DNA of 64,000 nt from Flavimaricola sp. (GCA_029255105.1 JAQWWH010000031.1:1-64000); one strand, 5' to 3'. Positions 44,116 to 52,897 are shown, numbered from the stretch's first letter. Program-made: numbers and translations. The notes: generated from the sequence alone by a model not told the origin.

Positions 44116-44886
44116 TCAGACCTGCAACACGGACGAGACAAGAAGCTGGGTATAGGCATGCTGCGGATCGTCAAGGACCTGATCGGTCAGGCCGGCCTCA
44201 ACCACATGGCCGTCTTTCATCACCATCAGGCGATCGGCCAGCAGGCGGACAACGGCCAGGTCATGGGTGACGATGATCGCGCTCAGACCCATGTCGCGGA
44301 CAAGGCCACGCAAAAGGTCAAGGAGGCGGGCCTGAACGCTGACATCAAGGCCGCCGGTTGGTTCGTCCATGAACACCAGCCGGGGGCCGGTCACAAGATT
44401 GCGGGCAATCTGCAGACGCTGCTGCATGCCGCCCGAAAAGGTCGTGGGGCGGTCGTCGATCCGGGTTTCGCTGATCTCGACCCGGCCCAGCCAGTCGATG
44501 GCAGTGTCGCGGATGTCGCCGTAGTTGCGGGCACCCACAGCCATCAACCGTTCGCCCACGTTGCCACCCGCGCTGACGCCCATGCGCAGCCCGTCCCGGG
44601 CATGTTGATGGACAAAGGCCCAATCGGTGCGCGACAGCATCCGGCGGGCCGGCTCGGACATAGTCAGCGTATCTGTCGGACCATCGGCGCGGGTGTCAAA
44701 GATCACCTGACCACTGTCGCAAACCAGATGGCCCGCCATGCAGTTAAGAAGGGTGGACTTGCCCGACCCGCTTTCCCCCACAATCCCCATGACCTCACCC
44801 GGCCAGAGGTCAAAGGACACGTCGGCACATCCGATATGGGGGCCATAGCGCTTGGTCAGGGCGCGAACCGACAGCAATGGGGTCAT
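44116..44886 (-). CDS. phnK: C-P lyase ABC-type ATPase PhnK
   Basis: 256 residues. Walker A (GIVGESGSGKSTLLNCM), the signature FSGGMQQRLQIARNL, Walker B (LVFMDEPTGGLDVSVQARLLD) and the H-loop THDLAVVRLLADRLMVMKDG. PhnK binds the PhnGHIJ core complex through PhnJ and, with ATP hydrolysis, is required for C-P bond cleavage in vivo. Its start overlaps the phnJ stop as ATGA (44883-44886). Confidence 0.94.
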   Translation of the reverse strand: MTPLLSVRALTKRYGPHIGCADVSFDLWPGEVMGIVGESGSGKSTLLNCMAGHLVCDSGQVIFDTRADGPTDTLTMSEPARRMLSRTDWAFVHQHARDGLRMGVSAGGNVGERLMAVGARNYGDIRDTAIDWLGRVEISETRIDDRPTTFSGGMQQRLQIARNLVTGPRLVFMDEPTGGLDVSVQARLLDLLRGLVRDMGLSAIIVTHDLAVVRLLADRLMVMKDGHVVEAGLTDQVLDDPQHAYTQLLVSSVLQV

Positions 44887-45713
44887 CGGGCAGCCTCCTG
44901 ACGATGCGTGCAGTAATCAGTGTCCGAGCAGACAAACAGGCGGCCGCCTTCATCGTCCACGATCACCTCGTCCAGATAGCTGTCCTGGGCACCACACAGC
45001 CCGCAAGGGTGATCCGCCTTAGAGGCCTCGAAAGGATGATCCTCGAAATCCAGGCTCACCGCCTTCGTATGGGGGGGCAAGGCATAGATGCGCTGCTCGC
45101 GGCCCGCGCCAAACAACTGAATCGCCGCCATCTCAAGCTTGGGGTTGTCGAACTTGGGGATCGGCGACGGGTCCATCACATAGCGACCCTCGACCTTCAC
45201 CGGATAGGCATAGGCCGTGGCGATATGGCCATGGCGGCTGATATCCTCGTACAGCTTCACATGCATGAGCCCGTATTCCTCCAGCGCATGCATCTTGCGG
45301 GTCTCGGTCTCGCGCGGCTCAAGAAAGCGCATCGGTTCCGGGATCGGCACCTGATAGACTAGGATCTGCCCCTCTTTCAGCGGCTCCTCGGGGATGCGGT
45401 GGCGGGTCTGGATGACCGTGGCCTCGCCCGTCACCGTCGTCGTGGCCACCCCTGCCGTGCGCTCAAAAAACTTGCGGATCGACACGGCGTTGGTCGTGTC
45501 ATCGGCCCCCTGATCGATCACCTTCATCGTATCGTCGGGCGTCAGCACCGCCGCCGACACCTGAACCCCACCGGTCCCCCAACCATAGGGCATCGGCATC
45601 TCGCGGCTGGCAAAGGGAACCTGGTAGCCCGGGATCGCCAGACCCTTGAGGATGGCCCGGCGGATCATCCTTTTGGTCTGCTCATCGAGATAGGCAAAGT
45701 TATACTCTTGCAT
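44883..45713 (-). CDS. phnJ: C-P lyase radical SAM subunit PhnJ
   Basis: 276 residues from ATG 45713, which gives the conserved start QEYNFAYLDEQTKRMIRRAILKG. The C-terminal cysteines (CGLCG near residue 239, then CSDTDYC) carry the [4Fe-4S] cluster that cleaves SAM and the radical cysteine. PhnJ breaks the carbon-phosphorus bond, releasing methane from methylphosphonate and forming the 1,2-cyclic phosphate. The gap to phnI holds repeat copy D, whose purine-rich end provides the ribosome-binding site. Confidence 0.96.
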   Translation of the reverse strand: MQEYNFAYLDEQTKRMIRRAILKGLAIPGYQVPFASREMPMPYGWGTGGVQVSAAVLTPDDTMKVIDQGADDTTNAVSIRKFFERTAGVATTTVTGEATVIQTRHRIPEEPLKEGQILVYQVPIPEPMRFLEPRETETRKMHALEEYGLMHVKLYEDISRHGHIATAYAYPVKVEGRYVMDPSPIPKFDNPKLEMAAIQLFGAGREQRIYALPPHTKAVSLDFEDHPFEASKADHPCGLCGAQDSYLDEVIVDDEGGRLFVCSDTDYCTHRQEAAR

Positions 45714-45721
45714 GGCCCTGC

Positions 45722-45755
45722 CCTTCGCTTTGTTCCAAATACTCCCGCCGGAGGC
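45722..45755 (-). repeat. GCCTCCGGCGGG-type intergenic element, copy D
   Basis: On the minus strand GCCTCCGGCGGGAGTATTT is followed by GGAACAAAGCGAAGG, ending 8 bases before the phnJ ATG with GGGCAGGG in between. It sits inside the phn operon between phnI and phnJ. Confidence 0.8.
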
Positions 45756-45788
45756 ATCCACCGCCATGCAGGGCACACCAACCAGGGG

Positions 45789-46883
45789 TCATTCCGCCGC
45801 CTCCTGCATCGCAGCAAAAGCCGCACCCGCCTCGCGGCGCAGTTTGCGAACCAGTTCCAGCTCGGACTGAAAGTCGACGTAATGGGGCAGCTTGATATGC
45901 TCCAGAAATCCCGTCGCCTGGATGTTGTCGCAGTGATACAGCACAAAGGCCTCGTCCTGTGCGGGCGCGCCCTCGTCGTCCTCGCCCAGTTCCTTCCAGC
46001 GCAGCGCCCGGTCGACCAGCGCCATTGAAATCGCCTTGCGCTCGGTTTGGCCAAACACCAGACCGTAGCCCCGGGTGAACTGGGGCGGCTCGGTCTTGGA
46101 TCCCTTGAACTGGTTGACGGTCTCGCATTCGGTGACGATCACTTCGCCGATCTCGATGGCAAAGCCCAACTCGGGTATCTCCATCTCGACCGCAACTGCG
46201 CCGATCCGCAACTCACCCACGAAGGCGTGGTTGCGGGCGTAGCCGCGCTGGGTCGAATAGGCCATGCCAAGGACAAAGCCTTCGTCACCGCGCGTCAGGG
46301 ATTGCAGGCGCAGGGCCCGGTCGGCGGGCAGTTCCATCGGCTCGCGCGTCAGATCGGGCGGGATGCGATCCTCGGGCACGGCCTCTTCGATCAGACCTTC
46401 GCGGTTCAGAAAGCTTGTCACATGCGGCACGTCGCCCGCCGGTGCCTCGGCAACGGGGGCTGGGGGCACCTGCCCTTCTGCCGCCAGCTTGAAGTCCAGC
46501 AAGCGGTGCGTGTAGTCGAAGGTCGGCCCAAGCACCTGCCCGCCCGGCAGATCCTTGAAGGTCGCCGAGATACGGCGGTCGCAGGCCATATGCGCCGTCT
46601 CGATGGGCAAGCTCGACCCGAACCGGGGAAGGGTCGTGCGATAGGCCCGGATCAGAAAGATCGCCTCGATCAGATCGCCGCGCGCCTGTTTGATCGCCAA
46701 AGCAGCCAGATCCGGGTCAAAAAGCGACCCTTCAGCCATCACCCGGTTCACCGCGAGGCCAAGCTGCTCGCGGATCTGAGGCACGGTCAATTCGGCCACG
46801 CCGGTATCACCGCGCCGCTCTTCGGCCAGCCAGGCATGGGCGTTGTCGATCGCCCGCTCGCCACCCTTTACAGCCACATACAT
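45789..46883 (-). CDS. phnI: C-P lyase subunit PhnI
   Basis: 364 residues. Conserved PhnI segments: MYVAVKGGERAIDNAHAWLAEERRG at the start, QVMAEGSLFDPDLAALAIKQARGD-like text near residue 50, and GYGLVFGQTERKAISMALVDRAL with the HCDNIQATGFLEHIKLPHYVDFQSEL ending. PhnI is the nucleosidase at the heart of the complex, transferring the triphosphoribosyl group of ATP to the phosphonate with PhnG, H and L. Its ATG overlaps the phnH stop as TGATG at 46883. Confidence 0.96.
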   Translation of the reverse strand: MYVAVKGGERAIDNAHAWLAEERRGDTGVAELTVPQIREQLGLAVNRVMAEGSLFDPDLAALAIKQARGDLIEAIFLIRAYRTTLPRFGSSLPIETAHMACDRRISATFKDLPGGQVLGPTFDYTHRLLDFKLAAEGQVPPAPVAEAPAGDVPHVTSFLNREGLIEEAVPEDRIPPDLTREPMELPADRALRLQSLTRGDEGFVLGMAYSTQRGYARNHAFVGELRIGAVAVEMEIPELGFAIEIGEVIVTECETVNQFKGSKTEPPQFTRGYGLVFGQTERKAISMALVDRALRWKELGEDDEGAPAQDEAFVLYHCDNIQATGFLEHIKLPHYVDFQSELELVRKLRREAGAAFAAMQEAAE

Positions 46884-47461
46884 CAGACAGCCTCCGCCAC
46901 AGTGACCCGGGTCGAGCGTGGCAATGCGGCCACCTGCGATCCATGGGTGAACAGGAAATCAAGCCCAAGTGGGAACATCCGGGCATTGGCCTGAAACGGC
47001 GCAATGTCGGGCAGGTTCAGCCCAGCCTCTGATGCGATCCCCGGCCCGGTCAACCGTGCGCCCGCGGCGGCAAGGCCCGCCATCTCGACGATCAGGGTTG
47101 CGGACCGGTCGGGATACTCGGACGTCCCGAAGGGAAAGGCATCCAGCGACGGCAGTTCCCCCCATGTTCCCACGGCAAACATGCACTCTCCAGCGCCCAC
47201 CAGCGGCGCACCGGTGTGAAAGGTCACCCAGTCGCGCACATCCTGACAATCGGCAGCGCCCGCCAGGAACAGCGGGGTTTCGGGATCGCAGAGCGTGAGG
47301 ATGACAGTCCCCGCCGCGACCGACAGAGGGGCGGGCGGTTCGGCACCGGTCAGATCCTCGATCCGGCCGGGGCGGGCCATGGCATCCATTATCGCCCGAA
47401 AGGCCATTGCAGATTGGCGCGGCGGGTCGTTCAGTCCGCCTTGAAGGGCTGTTGCCTGCAT
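46883..47461 (-). CDS. phnH: C-P lyase subunit PhnH
   Basis: 192 residues from ATG 47461, overlapping the phnG stop as TGATG. The segment FRAIMDAMARPGRIEDL, LTLCDPETPLFL and the late GLDFLFTHGSQVAALPRSTRV are typical of PhnH, a pyridoxal-transferase-like fold without known catalysis that is needed in the PhnGHIJ core. Length matches E. coli PhnH (194). Confidence 0.94.
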   Translation of the reverse strand: MQATALQGGLNDPPRQSAMAFRAIMDAMARPGRIEDLTGAEPPAPLSVAAGTVILTLCDPETPLFLAGAADCQDVRDWVTFHTGAPLVGAGECMFAVGTWGELPSLDAFPFGTSEYPDRSATLIVEMAGLAAAGARLTGPGIASEAGLNLPDIAPFQANARMFPLGLDFLFTHGSQVAALPRSTRVTVAEAV

Positions 47462-47913
47462 CAATCCTCTCCTCGCACCATCGTAAAGAATTCCACCTTC
47501 GTGGCGGCCGCCTTTTCTGCCCGCGCTTTACGCTTGGCCATGCGGTCTGCCGCGATGGGATCAAGGACAGTCGCGCGCACCTCGCCAGCTCGGGCGGTCT
47601 GCATAAGGGCATCGACAAGGGCGGCGGCCTCTGCATCGACAAGACTGCGCCCCTGGACATAGCCGTGCCCGACCTCGCCACCTGCCAGACGGATCGAACA
47701 ACGGCTGACCGTCACCTCGCCAAGGTTGAACGGCGCGCCCGTGGCCCCGGCCCGACCCCGGACCATCACGCTGCCCACCTCGGCAGGGCGCAGCACGACG
47801 TGATCCGGGCGCTCTCCCAGGGCCGCCAGCAAAGCACTGACCCGCCCCGCAGGCGCTGAGGCCAGGGTTCCCATCCAGGCCTTGCGCTCGGTGTTTTCCG
47901 CTGTCGCCGTCAT
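47461..47913 (-). CDS. phnG: C-P lyase subunit PhnG
   Basis: 150 residues from ATG 47913 (GGAG nine bases upstream). Conserved text: RKAWMGTLASAPAGRVSALLAAL, LRPAEVGSVMVRGRAGATGAPFNLGEVTVSRCSIRL and GHGYVQGRSLVDAEAAALVDALMQ. PhnG is part of the GHIJ core. First gene of the phnGHIJKLN operon, divergent from phnF across a 74-base gap that holds an operator-like palindrome. Confidence 0.94.
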   Translation of the reverse strand: MTATAENTERKAWMGTLASAPAGRVSALLAALGERPDHVVLRPAEVGSVMVRGRAGATGAPFNLGEVTVSRCSIRLAGGEVGHGYVQGRSLVDAEAAALVDALMQTARAGEVRATVLDPIAADRMAKRKARAEKAAATKVEFFTMVRGED

Positions 47914-47930
47914 ACTAGACAACTCCGCCC

Positions 47931-47952
47931 ATTAGTATACAACTAGACTAAT
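47931..47952. promoter_or_regulatory. Putative PhnF operator
   Basis: A 22-bp inverted repeat with outer arms ATTAGT and ACTAAT and matching inner TA pairs lies midway between phnG (47913) and phnF (47988). A related ACTAGAC lies at 47914-47920. The position fits autoregulation by PhnF and repression of phnGHIJKLN. Confidence 0.6.
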
Positions 47953-47987
47953 CCTAACGGAAAGCCGCCCCCGGGGGAACAAGAGAA

Positions 47988-48725
47988 TTGCAAAGTTTTT
48001 ATGACGACACCCCCAGGACCCCGCTTTGGCAGGCCATCGGCGACGAGGTGCGCGGTGATATCGCAGCAGGCCGCTACAAGCCGGGCGACAAGCTGCCGAC
48101 CGAGGCCGCATTGGCCAGCCGGTTCGGGGTCAACCGGCACACCGTCCGCCACGCGCTTGCCGCCCTTGTCGATGAAGGGTTGGTCCATACCCGTCGCGGG
48201 GCCGGGGCCTTTGTCACGACACGTCCCGTGGACTACCCGCTTGGACGCCGGGTCCGTTTTCACCAGAATCTCGTTGCAGCGGGACAAACGCCAGACAGAC
48301 AGGTGACCGGACTGGAGGGGCGTAGCGCTGATGAGACAGAGGCACGGATGCTTGAACTGGCGCCGGGCGGAAAGGTCTATTGCTATGACGGGCTTTCGCT
48401 TGCGGATGGGCAACCCGTCGCCCTGTTCCGGTCGGTCTTTCCGGCGGCCCGGTTTCCCGGCCTTCTTGATATTCTGCGCAAGGAGCGCAGCGTGACGCGG
48501 TCGCTGGCCCTGTGCGGCGTCCCTGATTACACCCGCCGGTCAACCCGGCTGACCGCACGACTGGCCAGTGCGACCCAGGCCCTGAACCTGCGCATTCGCG
48601 AAGGTGCGCCCATCCTGATGTCGAGCAGCCTGAACATCGACCCCGATGGACGCCCCGTCGAGTTCGGATTGACCTGGTTTGCGGGCGAAAAAGTCGCGCT
48701 GACACTTTCGGAAAAAGATTTTTAG
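47988..48725 (+). CDS. phnF: Phosphonate-locus GntR/UTRA regulator PhnF
   Basis: 245 residues from TTG 47988. The helix-turn-helix (LWQAIGDEVRGDIAAGRYKPGDKLPTEAALASRFGVNRHTVRHALAALVDEGLVHTRRGAGAFV) is HutC-type, followed by a UTRA effector domain (VYCYDGLSLADGQPVALFRSVFP, GAPILMSSSLNIDPDGRPVEFGLTWFAG). PhnF proteins repress phosphonate genes and release them on binding a pathway compound. Next comes the second phnM paralogue 80 bases downstream, which is likely cotranscribed. Confidence 0.9.
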   Translation: MQSFYDDTPRTPLWQAIGDEVRGDIAAGRYKPGDKLPTEAALASRFGVNRHTVRHALAALVDEGLVHTRRGAGAFVTTRPVDYPLGRRVRFHQNLVAAGQTPDRQVTGLEGRSADETEARMLELAPGGKVYCYDGLSLADGQPVALFRSVFPAARFPGLLDILRKERSVTRSLALCGVPDYTRRSTRLTARLASATQALNLRIREGAPILMSSSLNIDPDGRPVEFGLTWFAGEKVALTLSEKDF

Positions 48726-48805
48726 GCCTTTGCCGCTTTGTCACATAACCGAGATATCCACAGGCTAGGCGCGGCAAACGCTCGTGCTTCTTGAGGTAGA
48801 TCGGT

Positions 48806-50002
48806 ATGCAGGACAGGCTTCCCCCTCTTCGCCTGACAGGCGCAATGACCCTGCGCGACGGGGTCATGCAACAGCGCACCGTGGCGATCGCCAACGGGCG
48901 CATAGCGGCGGGTCCGTTTCCCGCGATTGACCTGACGGGCTACTATGTACTGCCTGGGATCATCGACCTGCATGGCGACGCCTTCGAACGGCACATCGCC
49001 CCCCGCCCGACGGCCCCCTTTCCCGCGTTGACCGGTTTGCGTGGCGCTGACCGCGATGCCGCTGCCAATGGCGTGACCACCGCCTGGCTGGCCCAAAGCT
49101 GGTCATGGGAAGGCGGCATGCGAAGCCCCGAGTTTGCCGAAGTACTGATGAAGACCCTTGACGACTACCGGTCCGAGGCGATGACGGACCTGCGTATTCA
49201 GATCCGCTATGAAACCCACGAACATGGCAGCGCCGACCGTCTGCTGGCAGCTGTTCGACGCCATGCCATCGACTATGTCATCTTCAACAACCACCTCGAC
49301 GAGGCGGTCAAGATGGCCACGCTTAACCCTGCAAACCTGTCGGATTGGGCAAGCAAGAGCGGTCGCACCTCGGCCGAATTGCTGGAGGTGGTGACAAAGG
49401 CCAAACAGCTTTCGAAAGAGGTACCGCGCAGGCTCGCCGGTTTGGCGGATGCCTTTGACGTGCTGGGCGTTCGCTATGGATCCCACGACGATCCAGAGGC
49501 TGAAACCCGCGAGTTCTACTCCATGATCGGGGCCAAGATCTGCGAATTCCCCTTGACCCAAGAGGCCGCAGCGGTGGCCCGCGCCGTCGGCGATCCGGTC
49601 CTGATGGGTGCGCCGAATGTGGTCCGGGGTGGCAGTCAGTCTGGCAATATCGCAGCCATCGGCCTGATCCGGCGCGGTCTTTGTGATGCGCTTGTGTCGG
49701 ACTACTTTTATCCTGCCCTGTCACAGGCCGCCTTCCGCCTCGTGGACGACGGCGTTCTGGACCTGCCCGCCGCATGGGCGCTGATCTCGCGCAATCCGGC
49801 GCGGATCATGGGGTTGCCGGACCGCGGCGTGATCGAGTTGAACAGGCGCGCTGATCTTACCATCGTCAACCAGCAGACCAAGGTTGTCGAAGGCACGATC
49901 AGCAATGGCCGCCTGACCTGTCTTGGCGGCGCGGCAGCGGCCCGTTTCATGGGCCGGTCCGCGGTGGCAGAGCGGATGGCAGAGCAGGTCGCGGCCGAGT
50001 AA
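48806..50002 (+). CDS. Second PhnM-like amidohydrolase
   Basis: 398 residues. It shares the PhnM layout with the gene at 40961 (LPGIIDLHGDAFERHIAPRP, YGSHDDPEAETREF, VLMGAPNVVRGGSQSGNIAAIGLI), but the first metal motif reads HGD instead of HTD and the middle third differs strongly (DYVIFNNHLDEAVKMATLNPANLSDWASKSGRT). A different substrate or step in phosphonate handling is possible. It is on the same strand as phnF and convergent with the hexapeptide acetyltransferase. Confidence 0.85.
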   Translation: MQDRLPPLRLTGAMTLRDGVMQQRTVAIANGRIAAGPFPAIDLTGYYVLPGIIDLHGDAFERHIAPRPTAPFPALTGLRGADRDAAANGVTTAWLAQSWSWEGGMRSPEFAEVLMKTLDDYRSEAMTDLRIQIRYETHEHGSADRLLAAVRRHAIDYVIFNNHLDEAVKMATLNPANLSDWASKSGRTSAELLEVVTKAKQLSKEVPRRLAGLADAFDVLGVRYGSHDDPEAETREFYSMIGAKICEFPLTQEAAAVARAVGDPVLMGAPNVVRGGSQSGNIAAIGLIRRGLCDALVSDYFYPALSQAAFRLVDDGVLDLPAAWALISRNPARIMGLPDRGVIELNRRADLTIVNQQTKVVEGTISNGRLTCLGGAAAARFMGRSAVAERMAEQVAAE

Positions 50003-50022
50003 CCGGCCGCAGCCAACCCAAC

Positions 50023-50640
50023 TTAACCCTCGTACTTTTCCAGGAATGCAAGCGCTGGCAGGGTCCGGAAATCGGCAAGTGTTTCGCGCAGCCTGTCGTG
50101 GTCCCAATCCCACCAGCCCAGCGCGATGATCCGGTCGGCCACATCGGCGGGCTGCCGGTCCCGCAGCTTTACCGCCGGAATGCCTGCCACGATTGTATAG
50201 GGGGCCACATCCCGGGTCACGATGGCGCCCGATGCGACGACCGCCCCGTCCCCGATTGTCACCTCTGGCTTGATCTGGGCGCCGTGGCCGATCCAGGTAT
50301 CATGCCCGATCCGGGCGCGGCGCGCCTTGCGATGAGCAAAGAAGGCCGGGTCGTTCTCGGCGTCATCCCAATAGTCGGCCGACCGATACAGAAAGTGGTG
50401 CAGCGCAACGGTCTCAAGCGGATGGTCCGTCGCTCCGATCCGGACGCAGGAGGCGATATTGGCAAACTTTCCGATGCTCGCATTCGCGATATCGGTCTGC
50501 CGGTCGCAATAGGCGTAGTCGTCAAAGGTCGAATAGGCGATCCGGCTTCCCCGCCCGATTTCGACGTAGCGGCCAAAAGTGACCTCGGTCAGGTCGCAAT
50601 CGGGGTGAACGACCGGCTCGTCAGGCGAAAGTCGCGCCAA
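50023..50640 (-). CDS. Hexapeptide-repeat acetyltransferase of the phosphonate locus
   Basis: 205 residues. Left-handed beta-helix repeats are visible (VTFGRYVEIGRGSRIAYSTFDDYAYCDRQTDIANASIGKFANIASCVRIG, then RIGHDTWIGHGAQIKPEVTIGDGAVVASGAIVTRDVAPYTIVAGIPAV). This matches the Phn-associated transferase hexapeptide family. Acetylation of aminoalkylphosphonates before C-P lyase, the job of PhnO in E. coli, is a plausible role. It is the last gene of phnCDEE-acetyltransferase, 2 bases from the phnE2 stop. Confidence 0.85.
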   Translation of the reverse strand: MARLSPDEPVVHPDCDLTEVTFGRYVEIGRGSRIAYSTFDDYAYCDRQTDIANASIGKFANIASCVRIGATDHPLETVALHHFLYRSADYWDDAENDPAFFAHRKARRARIGHDTWIGHGAQIKPEVTIGDGAVVASGAIVTRDVAPYTIVAGIPAVKLRDRQPADVADRIIALGWWDWDHDRLRETLADFRTLPALAFLEKYEG

Positions 50641-50641
50641 T

Positions 50642-51961
50642 TCAGTTCCCCTTGCCCTTGATCAACCGGCTGCGCAGCCATCCCGACAGGGTGTCCATCA
50701 GCATCACCATGAGAACCACAAGAGTGATGTAGTAGGCAACCTCTTCCCAGTCCTTCTGGGTCTGCATGGCCTGTGTCAAAAGCAGGCCAATGCCACCGCC
50801 CGTGATCGCCCCGATAATCGTGGCGCTACGGGTGTTGGATTCAAAGAAGTAGAGGATCTGACTTAGCAGGACCGGCGTCACCTGCGGGATGACCCCGAAG
50901 CGGTAGCGCTGCAGGACAGAGGCCCCGGTCGACTGAATCCCTTCGATCTGCTTGTCGTCAACGTTTTCGAGGGCCTCAGAGAAGATCTTGCCAAAGCTGC
51001 CCGTGTCGGTGACCAGAATGGCCAGCGCACCGGTCAGCGGGCCCGGACCAAAGGCCCGGCTGAGCACAATGGTCCAGATCAGCGCATCGACGCCGCGGAC
51101 AAAGTCGAACACCCGGCGCACAGCAAAGCGCACGGCGACAAGGGGGGCAAAGTTGCGCGCCGCCAGAAACGCCAGGGGCAGCGCGATGATCGCACCGCCA
51201 AAGGTGCCCAGAAAGGCCATCAGGATCGTCTCGCTGATCGCCCAGGCCACATCGGCATGGCGCCACATTGAATTGCGCCAGAAATCCTCCCACATCCCGC
51301 TCAGGTTCGACCGCTCGGGGTCAAGCTGCGGGCCGGTCAGAAGGCTGACAAAGCCATGATCGTGGTACGGGCTGTCCAGGGTGAACCAGAACAGCTCCCA
51401 CCCCGGGAAATAGCGAAACACTTCGGTCTTGGATCGGGTCATGGTCAGGCGACCCGCGTCCGTCGTGATCGCCACACGGGTGCCAGAGGCATTGATCCAT
51501 TCGGGCGGGGTGTCGCCCAGATTGCTTTGGATCCGGCCATCGACCAGTCGTGCCTCGAACGTGCCGTATCCGGGGATGACATAGCTGACGCCGTTGTCGG
51601 GCAGAAAGGTGATGATGTGCCCGTCTTCAAGGTCGATCACCAGCGCTTCGCCAGCGTCGGACACCCATTCAGGCCGCGTGCCATCGGGGTAAGTGCCCTT
51701 GCGCTCTCCCTCGATGGCGTAGGCCAGTTCACCCGACCGGTTGTCGCGGGTGACGTGTGTCTTGTAGCTCCAACTGTCAGAGGCAAGCGTGACGGCGTTG
51801 TCCATCCGCGCCCGTTCGGCCAGCCCAAGAATGTCGAAGGAAAAGAAGATGTAGGTAAAATAGATGAGGATGGTCGCAGGCACCGCAAGGCTGACCAGCC
51901 GCTTGCGCCGCAAAAACCGGAAGGCGCTTTCGCGCAGGGGCCCGAGGTCGGTGGTGGTCAT
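50642..51961 (-). CDS. phnE: Phosphonate ABC transporter permease PhnE, long form
   Basis: 439 residues, against about 260-290 for most PhnE. After the first membrane segment (LVSLAVPATILIYFTYIFF, about residues 22-40) comes a periplasmic stretch of about 190 residues with beta-rich text (GELAYAIEGERKGTYPDG, GHIITFLPDNGVSYVIPGYGTF), then a permease core (ETILMAFLGTFGGAIIALPLAFLAARNF, VRGVDALIWTIVLSRAFGPGPLTGALAI). Its start overlaps the phnE1 stop as ATGA (51958-51961). It should form a heterodimer with the shorter permease. Confidence 0.9.
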   Translation of the reverse strand: MTTTDLGPLRESAFRFLRRKRLVSLAVPATILIYFTYIFFSFDILGLAERARMDNAVTLASDSWSYKTHVTRDNRSGELAYAIEGERKGTYPDGTRPEWVSDAGEALVIDLEDGHIITFLPDNGVSYVIPGYGTFEARLVDGRIQSNLGDTPPEWINASGTRVAITTDAGRLTMTRSKTEVFRYFPGWELFWFTLDSPYHDHGFVSLLTGPQLDPERSNLSGMWEDFWRNSMWRHADVAWAISETILMAFLGTFGGAIIALPLAFLAARNFAPLVAVRFAVRRVFDFVRGVDALIWTIVLSRAFGPGPLTGALAILVTDTGSFGKIFSEALENVDDKQIEGIQSTGASVLQRYRFGVIPQVTPVLLSQILYFFESNTRSATIIGAITGGGIGLLLTQAMQTQKDWEEVAYYITLVVLMVMLMDTLSGWLRSRLIKGKGN

Positions 51962-52830
51962 GCCTGATCCCCTTTTGTCAGTCTGTTGCGATAGTGGCTG
52001 GAAATCTGGTCAAAGAGGACGATCGTCCCGAACAGCATCAGAAAGATGGCGGCGGCCTCGTCAAACCGGCCCTGGCCCCAGGTCATGGCGTTCTTCAGCT
52101 CGTAGCCGATGCCACCCGCCCCCACAAAGCCAAGGATCGCCGAGGCACGAATGTTGATCTCGAACCGAAGGAGGGCATAGCTGAGGTAGTTCGGTGCAAC
52201 CTGCGGCATCACCCCCAAGAGCATGCGTTGGGCCCAGTTGACCCCGACGGATTCGAGGCCTTCGACAGGCTTGAGGTCGGCGTTTTCGGCCACTTCGGAA
52301 AAAAGCTTGCCCAGCGCACCGGCGGTATGGAACGCGATGGCAATCATCGCAGGGACCGGGCCACCGCCCAGAATAAAAATCAGGACAAGCGCAATGACAA
52401 TCTCGGGCACTGCCCGCATCACATCCATGATGCGGCGGAAGAGAGGGGTCAGGCGGGGCCAATAGGCCAACCCGCGGGTCGACAGGAGTGACAGGATGAT
52501 ACCGGCCACCGCCCCGACCAGTGTCGATACGGCTGCGATATTGATCGTCTCAAGCAGCGCACCAAAGTAGGTGACCATATGGCCGGACAACTGGCCCCGC
52601 TTTTCCCAAGCCTCGGAAATCACGCCTTCAGGAAAATCGCCAAGCTGGCCAAGTCCATTCCAGAACCCACCCGCGTTCCGTTCGTCCGCGATGTTGAAAC
52701 CGCCGACCATCAGCAGGATGAAGATGAGAACCGTGATGCCGCCATACAGCCTGCGGCGCTGCACGAGCGCTGCATAGGAGCGGCGCGTGTCATTCAGGCT
52801 GATGCCCCCGGAAAGGGTCTGGTCGGTCAT
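51958..52830 (-). CDS. phnE: Phosphonate ABC transporter permease PhnE, short form
   Basis: 290 residues with six membrane segments. Permease signature near residue 190: FHTAGALGKLFSEVAENADLKPVEGLESVGVNWAQRMLLGVMPQV, the EAA-type loop that contacts the ATPase. It lies between phnD and the long phnE and is coupled to the latter by ATGA overlap. It forms part of the inner-membrane pore for phosphonates. Confidence 0.93.
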   Translation of the reverse strand: MTDQTLSGGISLNDTRRSYAALVQRRRLYGGITVLIFILLMVGGFNIADERNAGGFWNGLGQLGDFPEGVISEAWEKRGQLSGHMVTYFGALLETINIAAVSTLVGAVAGIILSLLSTRGLAYWPRLTPLFRRIMDVMRAVPEIVIALVLIFILGGGPVPAMIAIAFHTAGALGKLFSEVAENADLKPVEGLESVGVNWAQRMLLGVMPQVAPNYLSYALLRFEINIRASAILGFVGAGGIGYELKNAMTWGQGRFDEAAAIFLMLFGTIVLFDQISSHYRNRLTKGDQA

Positions 52831-52897
52831 GCTATGGTCCCCGATACGAAAACGCGGGCCCCGGCCTGGCCGGGACCCGCGAACTTATGGTGTTGGC

